Positions 53,789-63,151 of a DNA stretch of 64,000 bases are shown piece after piece. The stretch is taken from positions 49,981 to 113,980 of IMG/VR virus record IMGVR_UViG_3300042896_000657. One strand, 5' to 3'. The translations under genes and the position numbers were made by a program. The stretch comes from a virus. Position 1 is the first letter of the stretch, and the number at the start of each line of letters is the position of its first letter. The notes below the pieces were generated by a model. That model had not been told where the DNA came from, did not search any database, and worked only from the letters and a program-made list of their open reading frames with translations.

Positions 53789-54883
53789 ATGGCTGTATAT
53801 AAAATTTTTCCTGAAAAGAGTACTACATTATATTCATTTACTCCTATAAAAAATACAGGATTAGATGAAATATTAGAACTTAGTACTTTTTTATCTATAA
53901 ATAATACTAACGAAGTATCTAGAATATTAATTAAATTTCCATCTGACCAAATCACCGATATAATAACTAATCTTGTTAGTGGTTCAAACTACGACGCATA
54001 TATTAAGTTATATTTAGCTAACGCTTCATCTATACCAGTAAATTATACTATATATAGTCACCCCATATCTGGAAGTTGGGAAAAAGGAACAGGAAGATTA
54101 GGAAATGTTCCTGAAACAACAGATGGAGCTAGTTGGGATTTTAGAAATTATGATAGTGGTTCTCCTTGGTTTGGTGTTTCATTTCCAGCAAATACTACTG
54201 GTTCGTATAGTGGAAATAATACTGGAGGTGGATTATGGTATACTGCTTCTTCTTATGAATCAACTCAATCTTTTACTCCTGCATTAACTAAAGATATTGA
54301 ATTAAAAGTAAGTAATACTGTAAAAGCTTGGTTTACTTCTTCAATAAATAATGAAGGATTCATTATAAAACATTCTCCCTCATTAGAATTTACATCTCAA
54401 TCATATTTTGAAACTAAATATTTTTCAAATAATACTCATACTATATATCCTCCATGTTTAGAAATAAAATGGAATGACTATAATTTTTCATCTTCATTAA
54501 GTATAGCTAGTAATGATAAAATTGTAGCTACATTAGATAATAATAAAAACGAATATCAACAAGATTCAGTACAAAAATTTAGAATTAATGTAAGAGACCA
54601 ATATCCTACTAGGTCTTTCAGTACTTCTTCCGTATATTTAATTAATAAATTACTACCAGTACAATCATATTATTCAATAGTAGATTTAGATACTAAAGAA
54701 ATTATTATAGATTATGATACAATTTATACAAAAATAAGTGCTGATTCTATAGGTAATTATTTTAAAATTTATGTAAATGGATTAGAACCTGAAAGATATT
54801 ATCAAATATTAATAAAATCTATATTTACAAATGGAGAAACAATAATATTAGATAATAATTATTATTTTAAAGTTATAAGATAA
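53789..54883 (+). CDS. baseplate/tail structural protein, 364 aa
   Basis: A DNRLRE-like opening (EILELSTFLSINNTNEVSRILIKF) gives a beta-sandwich, followed by Trp/Gly-rich loops (GSWEKGTGRLGNVPETTDGA) and a C-terminal beta domain. It likely belongs to the wedge or fibre attachment. No enzyme motifs. Confidence 0.6.
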   Translation: MAVYKIFPEKSTTLYSFTPIKNTGLDEILELSTFLSINNTNEVSRILIKFPSDQITDIITNLVSGSNYDAYIKLYLANASSIPVNYTIYSHPISGSWEKGTGRLGNVPETTDGASWDFRNYDSGSPWFGVSFPANTTGSYSGNNTGGGLWYTASSYESTQSFTPALTKDIELKVSNTVKAWFTSSINNEGFIIKHSPSLEFTSQSYFETKYFSNNTHTIYPPCLEIKWNDYNFSSSLSIASNDKIVATLDNNKNEYQQDSVQKFRINVRDQYPTRSFSTSSVYLINKLLPVQSYYSIVDLDTKEIIIDYDTIYTKISADSIGNYFKIYVNGLEPERYYQILIKSIFTNGETIILDNNYYFKVIR

Positions 54884-55231
54884 ATGTCACAAATTCCTAT
54901 TCAAAGAACAGTATTTAATAAAAATAATTTTACTAAAGTAGTTGATACCCAATTTAGTCAATTAATTAATAATCAATCAGTAGAAGAAACACCATCCTTT
55001 ACTTTAAATGATTTTTTTCAATTATATGAAGATTTATTTGATCAAATTCCTAAAGAAGGGGATATTAATTCGCATCAATATATTTTACAAAAAGAAGCAG
55101 ATTATTTAGGTGTACAAATTGATAAAGATGATGTTCAATCATTATTAGATGAAATTACTTCATTAAGACAAGAAGTATTAGATTCACAAACAATTATAAA
55201 TGAATTAACAACTACTACTAATGGCCAATAA
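54884..55231 (+). CDS. small tail/baseplate protein, 115 aa
   Basis: Helical with an acidic C-terminal coiled coil (EITSLRQEVLDSQTIINELT). It starts directly after the previous stop, and its last codons overlap the 1250-aa gene by 11 nt. Possibly an assembly factor. Confidence 0.6.
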   Translation: MSQIPIQRTVFNKNNFTKVVDTQFSQLINNQSVEETPSFTLNDFFQLYEDLFDQIPKEGDINSHQYILQKEADYLGVQIDKDDVQSLLDEITSLRQEVLDSQTIINELTTTTNGQ

Positions 55232-58200
55232 TATTCAAATAGTAGGTAATATATTAAATAGTTCAACTATTTCTCGTTATTCTAATCAAGATACTAATCT
55301 TCTTACATCATTTCAGGTGCAAGAAAATTTTGGAGATACTAACGACTATATAGAATATTATGTATATGATGCTGGTAGAAATTTATTAAATATAAATTAT
55401 AATTATCAAGATTATAAACTTCCACCTTCATCAGGATTAACACCTGGAGTTTCAACCCCTCCAAATACTAATAACTCTATACCATCATCTGATGTTGGTA
55501 TGGTTTCAAATACTAATACTCAAACAGGTTCTTTATATCCAATAATTGAAATAGATCCTATTAAAGATTTAGAAAATTATGGTTATACTTCTGGGGAGTT
55601 TGTTGTTCAATATAATTTTTTTAATAATAAAATTTCATCTCCTGCAGCAGAATTATTTATTAAAGAAATATCTTCTAACAGAACTGAAATAAGTGTAATA
55701 TCTACTACATTAACTAATAATGAAATAGAAGAAGGATTTAATTCTTTAATATCAGAAATTAGTGGTTCTGTATATTTTGTAGATTATTTATTAAATTTTG
55801 GTAATAATCAACAAGTATTATCTGTTAATGTTGCTTTAAATAAGTTAGATACTGGATACGAAATATTATTTAAATTATATGAACCACTTTCTAATGAAAT
55901 TACTGAAAAAACTCAATTGTGGGTTGTTGATGAAAAAGTAGATCCCTATGTTTTTAATATTAATTTAGATACTTTAATTACACCTCCAACAGGTTCACAA
56001 TTAAGAGGACCTAATTTTAATATTACTTTAAATCAACAAGGAACAATATCAACAACATATCAAAATCAAGATCAATTATTAAATAATTTAAAATCAATAC
56101 AAAGTTCTTCATATAGTAAGATATTAAACTTATTAAATACTCAAAGTATTGATATTAATGTGGATTATACTAACTTTTCAGATTTTTCATTCTTTGGTTC
56201 TGTAAAACAAAGATTACAAAATTTTTATACTAAAGCAAAACAAATAGAAGATTATAATACTATTATATCATCGTATACTCCATATGTTACTACTACTAGT
56301 AGTTTATCTTTAGAAATTACATCATCTGTTAATAATATAAACAGTATAATTTCTCAATTTGATGGTTTTGAATATTATTTGTATTTTGAATCTAGTTCAT
56401 ATACATGGCCTAAAACAACATCTACATTACCATATATTTTAGCAACTACTTCATCATCTGCTACATGGTATAATAATTATATTAATGTAGCAACAACATA
56501 TGATGAAAATAATGTAAATAATTTACAAAATTCTGTACCATCTTTCATTATTGATGATCATGATAATAATGAATATTTGATCTTCTTAAATATGATAGGT
56601 CAATATTTTGATAATATTTGGATTTTTTTAAAAGCAGTTACAGACATTAATTTAGCTAATAATAATTTAGAACAAGGTGTATCTAAAGACTTAGTATATT
56701 ATGTTTTAAAATCATATGGTGTTAAATTATATAATTCTCAAGGTGGAGAAGATTTAAATCAATTTTTAATAGGATATGATTCAGGATCTGCAAATTTTGA
56801 TAATAATTTTTCACCAACAGGAAGTTATTTAAATAATATTCCTCGTAAAGATTTATTATCTGAAATATATAAAAGAATTTACCATAATTTACCATATTTA
56901 GTAAAAAATAAAGGTACTATTAAGGGTGTTGAAGGATTAATTAATGTATTTGGTATTACTGGTAGCATATTAAATTCTAAAGAATATGGTGGGGGTACAA
57001 AATCCCAATTACTTAAAGGATATAATAATGATAAAGTAAGAGTAATAGATAATGGAATAACAGGGAGTGTATTATCACCTTTTATATCATTACAAACATT
57101 CCCTACTTCATCTACACAATTTATAGATGATGATTTGCATTATTTAGATGTATCTTTTTCACCTCAATCACAAATAGATACTTATGTATCTACTTCAATA
57201 TCAATTGCAAACCCAACATTTGTTTTAGATGATTATATTGGAGATCCTAGACAACAATATGATACAACATATCCTGATTTAATAAAACAACGTAATATAT
57301 ATTTTGCTCCATTTACTGGTTCATATATGGATTATAATGGTTTTATTAGATTAATTCAATTTTTTGATAATGCTTTATTTAAAATGATGGAGGATTTTAT
57401 TCCTGCTCGAACTAGCTTATCAACAGGTATAACAATAGATTCACCAGTTTTAGAACGTAATAAAATATCGTATGCCAAACCTATTTTTGCAAACCAAGAA
57501 GTATATACAGCTGAATACCAATCTTCATCCATTAGTGCTCAATATGGAACTTTATATAATAATCTCCCTGGGGATAAGGCAGCTTATTACAATGGTGAAT
57601 TAAGTGGTAGTCAAATAGATATATATAATTCTTATTTTATCCCTGCTAATTTTAATCCATACTTAGGAGATACAAGTTCATATAATTCTCAAAATACAAT
57701 AGAAGATCATATAAGCTTAAATAGATTTAATCATTCTGAATATAATGTATTATTAAATAATGTATCTTCTAGTTTAATATCTGACTACAGAAAATTATAT
57801 GAACCAATATATGGTACTACATCATCTATATTATCTCCTGTTCAACTTCAAGATTCATATTTATCTTTAAAATCATATCAAACATCAAGACATGAAGGTT
57901 CTAAATTAATTAGTTTAAAATATAATACATATACTAGTTCTTCATATACTAGTTCTGATGATTTTACTTCAATATATGGAGATAAATCATATGGAAAAAC
58001 AGCTGTTATTGATCATTATGTTAGAAAAATTGGTTTATTTACTCAAATAGAAAGTAGTTCTTATTTACCTCTAAGAAATAATATATCAATAAAATATTTG
58101 GTTGATGAGAATGGTAATTTAACTGAATTAAACCAACAAAATAAACATTGGGAAGAAATTCAAAATACCTTTAAATCTTATAATACTTTAGATGTTTCAT

Positions 58201-58973
58201 TATTTGATAATAAAAAATTTAGTAATCAAAAATTAACTGAAGGGAATAAACCAATATTTGATAGTGGATATTCATATTCTCCTATTTTTTATGGTACTGG
58301 ATCTTGTAATATAAATAATGTTTCATATTTTGAAAATATAGATAATCCATCAGCTTATTTAGCTACAGCTAATAATACTTTTTCTCCTTTTTTCATCAGT
58401 GGAAGTAATACAAATCAATATCCATTAAAACCATCTGGATCCGTATATATTGTTTCTAACTTATTTAATAATGTTATACAAGGAGGAGCATATTTTTCTC
58501 CAGGTGGAGCTACAATTAACAATTTTCCATCATATTCTATACAAGAAAAAGGAATACATAATATACAATCATCTTTTAATTTTGATATAACATTAAATTC
58601 AGATACAACAAATTCAACTACATTTGCTTTACAAGCCTGGGCAAGTGGTTCAACTAGAAATACATTAATAACTTCAATTCAAAAAACTTTTAGTACAATT
58701 GATTCTGTATATTCAATGACATTAGCATATATTAGTGGTGGTTCTCCTCTAAATGTTTGTGATACTATGACAGGCGCAACTATAGCAGGTTTATTTTTAT
58801 CAACACCTACATTACAACCTAATATAACTATTGTTTATACAGATACAATAGGAACTTTATTAACAGGCGCAAGTTATGTAGTTGCTAACCCAACAGGTGG
58901 TAATATAATATATGAAATAAATTCAGTTGATGGAAAATTAGGAAATCCAACAGGATTATCATGTCCTATTTAA
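55221..58973 (+). CDS. large baseplate/fibre protein, 1250 aa
   Basis: The largest gene in the window is Ser/Thr/Asn/Tyr-rich and lacks enzyme motifs. NLPYLVKNKGTIKGVEGLIN with YGGGTKSQ, in mid-protein, is typical of large baseplate-wedge-arm proteins of T4-like phages of Bacteroidetes. The C-terminus (about residues 1130-1250) is a beta domain ending NPTGLSCPI, perhaps binding neighbours. Role by position: gp7-like wedge arm or fibre base. Confidence 0.6.
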   Translation: MANNIQIVGNILNSSTISRYSNQDTNLLTSFQVQENFGDTNDYIEYYVYDAGRNLLNINYNYQDYKLPPSSGLTPGVSTPPNTNNSIPSSDVGMVSNTNTQTGSLYPIIEIDPIKDLENYGYTSGEFVVQYNFFNNKISSPAAELFIKEISSNRTEISVISTTLTNNEIEEGFNSLISEISGSVYFVDYLLNFGNNQQVLSVNVALNKLDTGYEILFKLYEPLSNEITEKTQLWVVDEKVDPYVFNINLDTLITPPTGSQLRGPNFNITLNQQGTISTTYQNQDQLLNNLKSIQSSSYSKILNLLNTQSIDINVDYTNFSDFSFFGSVKQRLQNFYTKAKQIEDYNTIISSYTPYVTTTSSLSLEITSSVNNINSIISQFDGFEYYLYFESSSYTWPKTTSTLPYILATTSSSATWYNNYINVATTYDENNVNNLQNSVPSFIIDDHDNNEYLIFLNMIGQYFDNIWIFLKAVTDINLANNNLEQGVSKDLVYYVLKSYGVKLYNSQGGEDLNQFLIGYDSGSANFDNNFSPTGSYLNNIPRKDLLSEIYKRIYHNLPYLVKNKGTIKGVEGLINVFGITGSILNSKEYGGGTKSQLLKGYNNDKVRVIDNGITGSVLSPFISLQTFPTSSTQFIDDDLHYLDVSFSPQSQIDTYVSTSISIANPTFVLDDYIGDPRQQYDTTYPDLIKQRNIYFAPFTGSYMDYNGFIRLIQFFDNALFKMMEDFIPARTSLSTGITIDSPVLERNKISYAKPIFANQEVYTAEYQSSSISAQYGTLYNNLPGDKAAYYNGELSGSQIDIYNSYFIPANFNPYLGDTSSYNSQNTIEDHISLNRFNHSEYNVLLNNVSSSLISDYRKLYEPIYGTTSSILSPVQLQDSYLSLKSYQTSRHEGSKLISLKYNTYTSSSYTSSDDFTSIYGDKSYGKTAVIDHYVRKIGLFTQIESSSYLPLRNNISIKYLVDENGNLTELNQQNKHWEEIQNTFKSYNTLDVSLFDNKKFSNQKLTEGNKPIFDSGYSYSPIFYGTGSCNINNVSYFENIDNPSAYLATANNTFSPFFISGSNTNQYPLKPSGSVYIVSNLFNNVIQGGAYFSPGGATINNFPSYSIQEKGIHNIQSSFNFDITLNSDTTNSTTFALQAWASGSTRNTLITSIQKTFSTIDSVYSMTLAYISGGSPLNVCDTMTGATIAGLFLSTPTLQPNITIVYTDTIGTLLTGASYVVANPTGGNIIYEINSVDGKLGNPTGLSCPI

Positions 58974-58984
58974 AAATATAAATA

Positions 58985-59716
58985 ATGGCTTATAAAACAT
59001 TTACAGACTCTTTTACATTATCTACAACATTTGATTTAAATGCTGGTGAAAAGATTGTATTTAAATTAGTACAATTAAATTCTACTACTAATGATTTTAC
59101 TGCATCTATATCTACTGGTAATTTAACAGTATCATCTTTAACTCCTTCAATAGGATATGTTTCTACAACTTGCCCTTATTTAGCAACATCATCTTTAATA
59201 AATAATGAATTAAAACTAACTTCAGGTTCAACTGATTTACATGATAATGGTTATATATTTACCCCAAACCCATTAGGTTTACCTCAAAATCCATTGTATC
59301 CAATATATGGAGATGTAGATTATCCATTCACAATTAAACCATTTGATATAATATTATTATATTTAAATGATGGTACTTATGTAGAATATAGAGTATTAAG
59401 TTTACGTGTTGAAAGTGGTGAGTTAATAATGACTTTAGATTCATCATTATCAGAAACAACAAAAACAAGTATAGCTAATAATACATTAAATAAATTTTTA
59501 ATATTAACAAGAATTAAAGATGAAACTAATGCTTCTATAATATATAAAAAAAGATCAGGTAAAACATCTTATGGATTTATAATACCAGATAATTTGTCTC
59601 CTGAAGTTTTAGCTAAAATAGATACAATTACAAGAGAAGTAAAACAAAAATTAATAAATGAACAACAAACAGTAGAAGTAAATAGTATTAACACTATAGA
59701 TGGTGGAGAAATTTAA
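58985..59716 (+). CDS. tail-associated structural protein, 243 aa
   Basis: Beta-rich throughout (KIVFKLVQLNSTTNDFTASI, VEYRVLSLRVESGELIMTLD) with a charged helical end. It begins after ATATAAATAATGG, a late-type leader. Not recognised beyond virion-like composition. Confidence 0.55.
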   Translation: MAYKTFTDSFTLSTTFDLNAGEKIVFKLVQLNSTTNDFTASISTGNLTVSSLTPSIGYVSTTCPYLATSSLINNELKLTSGSTDLHDNGYIFTPNPLGLPQNPLYPIYGDVDYPFTIKPFDIILLYLNDGTYVEYRVLSLRVESGELIMTLDSSLSETTKTSIANNTLNKFLILTRIKDETNASIIYKKRSGKTSYGFIIPDNLSPEVLAKIDTITREVKQKLINEQQTVEVNSINTIDGGEI

Positions 59717-59723
59717 TTCTAAT

Positions 59724-59732
59724 ATATTTATA
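59724..59732 (+). promoter_or_regulatory. late-promoter-like ATATTTATA
   Basis: Lies 18 nt before the ATG at 59751. Confidence 0.45.
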
Positions 59733-59750
59733 TCATATACATAAAATAAT

Positions 59751-60416
59751 ATGGCAATATTAAACCCAAGCACAGTAACAGTAGACGCTATCCTTACTAC
59801 AAAAGGACGTGAATTATTAGCACGTAATGATGGATCTTTCCAAATAACACAATTTTCATTAGCAGATGATGAAATAGATTATACATTATATAATCCAAAC
59901 CAACCATCTGGATCTGCATTTTATGGTGAAGCTATCGAAGCTATGCCAATAATTGAAGCATTTCCTAATGAATCTCAAATAATGAGATATAAATTAGTAA
60001 CTTTACCACGTGGTACTAGTAGATTACCTGTTATCAATGTAGGATATAGTAGTATTATTTTAAAACAAGGTGCTTCATTAACTATCACTCCTCAAACTCT
60101 AAATTATTTAGGTGCTACAAGTACTTTTGAAGCAAATGGATATATTGTAACAGTAGCAGATAGTAGATTATTATCATCTTTCCAAGGTACAGGTATTAAT
60201 ACCACTACTTTAGGTACTACCGATTTAAATACCACTACTGGCACCGTATTATCGTTAAGTCAAATAGGTACATCGTTTACTTTAACCGGTACAACAATTA
60301 ATACTTTATTTGGAACAACGTTGACTACATTAACTACTACAATAACATTTATTGGTAGAGATAGCGGAGCCAGAATAACTATTCCATTAAATATACAAAA
60401 AGTATCAACAACATAA
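59751..60416 (+). CDS. virion structural protein, 221 aa
   Basis: MAILNPSTVTVDAILTTKGR and QFSLADDEIDYTLYNPNQPS head a beta-rich protein with a Thr-rich tail. This opening is widespread in structural proteins of T4-like marine and Bacteroidetes phages. It may be a tail-fibre or sheath-associated component. Confidence 0.6.
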   Translation: MAILNPSTVTVDAILTTKGRELLARNDGSFQITQFSLADDEIDYTLYNPNQPSGSAFYGEAIEAMPIIEAFPNESQIMRYKLVTLPRGTSRLPVINVGYSSIILKQGASLTITPQTLNYLGATSTFEANGYIVTVADSRLLSSFQGTGINTTTLGTTDLNTTTGTVLSLSQIGTSFTLTGTTINTLFGTTLTTLTTTITFIGRDSGARITIPLNIQKVSTT

Positions 60417-60429
60417 TTAAAAATAAAAT

Positions 60430-61410
60430 ATGTCATTTGTAAGATATAACACTGATGATTCAGTAATAAGTGCCGAAACCGTAGTTAGAGGTTTATGGAG
60501 TGGAGATAATAATTCTTTATCTTCTTTCTTTACATCTAGTAACTATACCGAATATTATTTAGATGTATACCAAAACACCCCAACTACTACTGGTTCAAGT
60601 GTTCAATTTGATATTCAATATGGTAATATCAATGGTTCAGGTTCAGCTCCAATTAACCCCACAGTAAATGGATATTCACCATCACGAATTGTTTATGGTC
60701 AATATAGAAATTTAGTTTATGGTACCGAAACAACTAATTTTAGTTTTGATGGAGGTATTACAACAGCTAGAGATATATATGTTGTAAATATTTCTAGAGC
60801 AAGATATAAAGAATCATTACAACCTGGATCCTTAAATTTAGTTTTAGCTAGTGGTAGTAGTTATATAAGATTAACAGATGATAGTAATACTACTAATTTA
60901 ACTCGTTTTATCGGAGAAAATAGAATATTTAATATTATTAGTGGAAGTAATGGTAATGCTTTTACATCAAGTGCTGCTACCACATATTATGGTATGGTAT
61001 TACCTGATTTAGGTGTTATAATTTTAAATGCTAGTGGAACATTAAGTCCTTATATTGCTACCCCAACCCAAACTACATCTTCAGTTAATAATCATTTAAA
61101 ATTATTTACATCAATAGTTTCTGGTTCAGCATCTGGTAGTTTTACATTACAATCTTCAGAAACTGTATCATCTCGTTATTTTTTTACAAGAGTAAAAAAT
61201 AGTGATTTTAATTATACTACTAATCCTTCAATTATAGATGACAATGGTAATATATTATATACAACTTTAATTAATAATCCACAAACATTTATCACTACAG
61301 TAGGTATGTATAATGATTCTAATGAATTATTAGCAGTAGCCAAATTATCAAAACCATTAGTAAAGGATTTTACTAAAGAAGCACTTATTCGCGTTAAGTT
61401 AGATTATTAA
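60430..61410 (+). CDS. virion structural protein, 326 aa
   Basis: Rich in Ser/Thr/Asn with a SVIRYNTDD-like opening (FVRYNTDDSVISAETVVRGL) and beta repeats. It ends AKLSKPLVKDFTKEALIRVK. Its position suggests fibre or baseplate decoration. No catalytic motif is seen. Confidence 0.6.
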   Translation: MSFVRYNTDDSVISAETVVRGLWSGDNNSLSSFFTSSNYTEYYLDVYQNTPTTTGSSVQFDIQYGNINGSGSAPINPTVNGYSPSRIVYGQYRNLVYGTETTNFSFDGGITTARDIYVVNISRARYKESLQPGSLNLVLASGSSYIRLTDDSNTTNLTRFIGENRIFNIISGSNGNAFTSSAATTYYGMVLPDLGVIILNASGTLSPYIATPTQTTSSVNNHLKLFTSIVSGSASGSFTLQSSETVSSRYFFTRVKNSDFNYTTNPSIIDDNGNILYTTLINNPQTFITTVGMYNDSNELLAVAKLSKPLVKDFTKEALIRVKLDY

Positions 61411-61415
61411 TATGT

Positions 61416-63104
61416 ATGTCTTCATTCAAAAAATTAAAATCATCTGATGTTACGTTATCACCGTATATTGCTAATAAACAGTGGTCTGTAAACCAGTGTT
61501 ATCCTTCAAGTGGTTCTTATTTTACTATATATAAAGGGACTAATTTAACAAGTAGTTTTAATTCATTTACAGATCCCGTAACTGAAGAACAATATGAAAG
61601 ATTAGTATATGATTCAATAAATCATTTATTTTATCAATCATATAATGGAGATACATTAAATACCCAATCTCTATCTGTTTCATTATTTTATGAATCATCT
61701 TCTGAACAAAGACCTACAAATTCATATTTTGTATATAATGAAAATCCTGCTTTTATAACAAATTATCCTTCAGGTGCTAATGCTGGTATTCGTGTATTAG
61801 CTATAAATCAAGATATATATGGTTCTCAAATATTACCCTATAATTTTAAACTATCTTCATCAGCATATTATATTAAAGACGATGGTAATGGAAATTTATA
61901 TGACATAGCATCTGGATCAGTTCACATAGGAAATATTTTTTACCCACAAGGTATATCAGTAATTACAAATCCTGATTATCAGTTAATGTTCCCTTTACCT
62001 CCATTAGCTGTTAATGATTATTATATTTATAAATTAAGTGATATTAATAAACTGATTACCCCATTATCTAATGATATAGCTAGAAGTGGTAATTTAATTA
62101 CCTCCTCAATAATATTATCAGGTAGTCAAGCATCAGGTACTACAAATATATTGGGTTTTAATCCTCCATTCAAATCTTCATATTTTAATATAAATTTAAA
62201 TGGAACAGGTAGTGTAACAGCTAGTGCTGTTGGTACTTATGAAGTATATTATACTGTTGAAGCTAATTTAAATAATGGATGTGATAATTTAATTAGTAAT
62301 AAAGCAAAAATAGTAGTTGATATTACAGATCCTGATTGTAATTTTGCATTTACTGCCGTATTTGTACCAACAACAACCACCACAAGTACTACTACCTCAA
62401 CAACTACTACAACATCAACTACTACAACATCAACTACAAGTACTACAACAACAACTACCGCTGCACCTACTACAACATCAACTACAAGTACTACAACAAC
62501 AACTACCGCTGCACCTACTACCACAACAACAACTGCTACACCAACAACTACAACCACAACTGCTGCACCAACTACAACAACAACTACCGCTGCACCAATT
62601 ATAACAACAACCACCACTACAGAAGCACCTACAACTACAACCACAACTGCTACACCAACTACAACTACAACTACAGAGGCACCTACAACTACAACTACAA
62701 CTACAGAGGCACCTACAACTACAACTACAACTACAGAGGCACCTACAACTACAACTACAACTACAACTGCTGCACCTCCACCTGAACAAAATTGTGAATT
62801 ATACACTTTATTTATTTCACAAGATGATTTAGATCTGGCAAAAGAAGATGAGAAAGTTATATATGTAAATTATTATAATTGTGCTGATCCTACTGTATTG
62901 ACTACTATTAGTTATACTATTGCTGGAACATATCCTGATGCATTTTGTTGGTGTGTTTTAACACCTAGTCCATTCCTATATTACTATGACCAATCAGAAC
63001 CACCAGATATAACAGTTGCTATGAATTCAACAGCAGGTTCATATAGTACTGGAGTAGATTGTGGAATATGTGGTGGATATAGTGGAGGTGGTGGAGGATT
63101 ATAA
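61416..63104 (+). CDS. fibre/adhesin-like protein with Thr-rich mucin-type linker, 562 aa
   Basis: About 310 residues of beta-rich head, then roughly 150 residues of (T)n with AAP and EAP spacers, then a Cys-rich C-terminal domain of about 100 residues (FCWCV, DCGICGG) ending in a Gly run. Such linkers are flexible, may be O-glycosylated and extend a terminal binding domain. A glycosyltransferase-like gene lies directly downstream. The tandem coding repeats make the linker length prone to change. Confidence 0.65.
   Translation: MSSFKKLKSSDVTLSPYIANKQWSVNQCYPSSGSYFTIYKGTNLTSSFNSFTDPVTEEQYERLVYDSINHLFYQSYNGDTLNTQSLSVSLFYESSSEQRPTNSYFVYNENPAFITNYPSGANAGIRVLAINQDIYGSQILPYNFKLSSSAYYIKDDGNGNLYDIASGSVHIGNIFYPQGISVITNPDYQLMFPLPPLAVNDYYIYKLSDINKLITPLSNDIARSGNLITSSIILSGSQASGTTNILGFNPPFKSSYFNINLNGTGSVTASAVGTYEVYYTVEANLNNGCDNLISNKAKIVVDITDPDCNFAFTAVFVPTTTTTSTTTSTTTTTSTTTTSTTSTTTTTTAAPTTTSTTSTTTTTTAAPTTTTTTATPTTTTTTAAPTTTTTTAAPIITTTTTTEAPTTTTTTATPTTTTTTEAPTTTTTTTEAPTTTTTTTEAPTTTTTTTTAAPPPEQNCELYTLFISQDDLDLAKEDEKVIYVNYYNCADPTVLTTISYTIAGTYPDAFCWCVLTPSPFLYYYDQSEPPDITVAMNSTAGSYSTGVDCGICGGYSGGGGGL
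62375..62775 (+). repeat. Thr-codon tandem repeat tract
   Basis: ACA/ACT-rich. It includes two copies of a 48-bp unit near 62423 and 62471 and near-identical 30-bp units at 62681, 62711 and 62741 (ACCTACAACTACAACTACAA then CTACAGAGGC). Confidence 0.8.
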
Positions 63105-63151
63105 ATAACTTAATAAAATAAAAATACTATAATTATATACAAATAAAAGTT

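Noticed and set aside
62249-62806. Reverse-strand frame of Val repeats opposite the Thr-rich linker.
   Set aside because: It is the mirror of the ACA/ACT codon repeat of the forward gene; low complexity and no start context.
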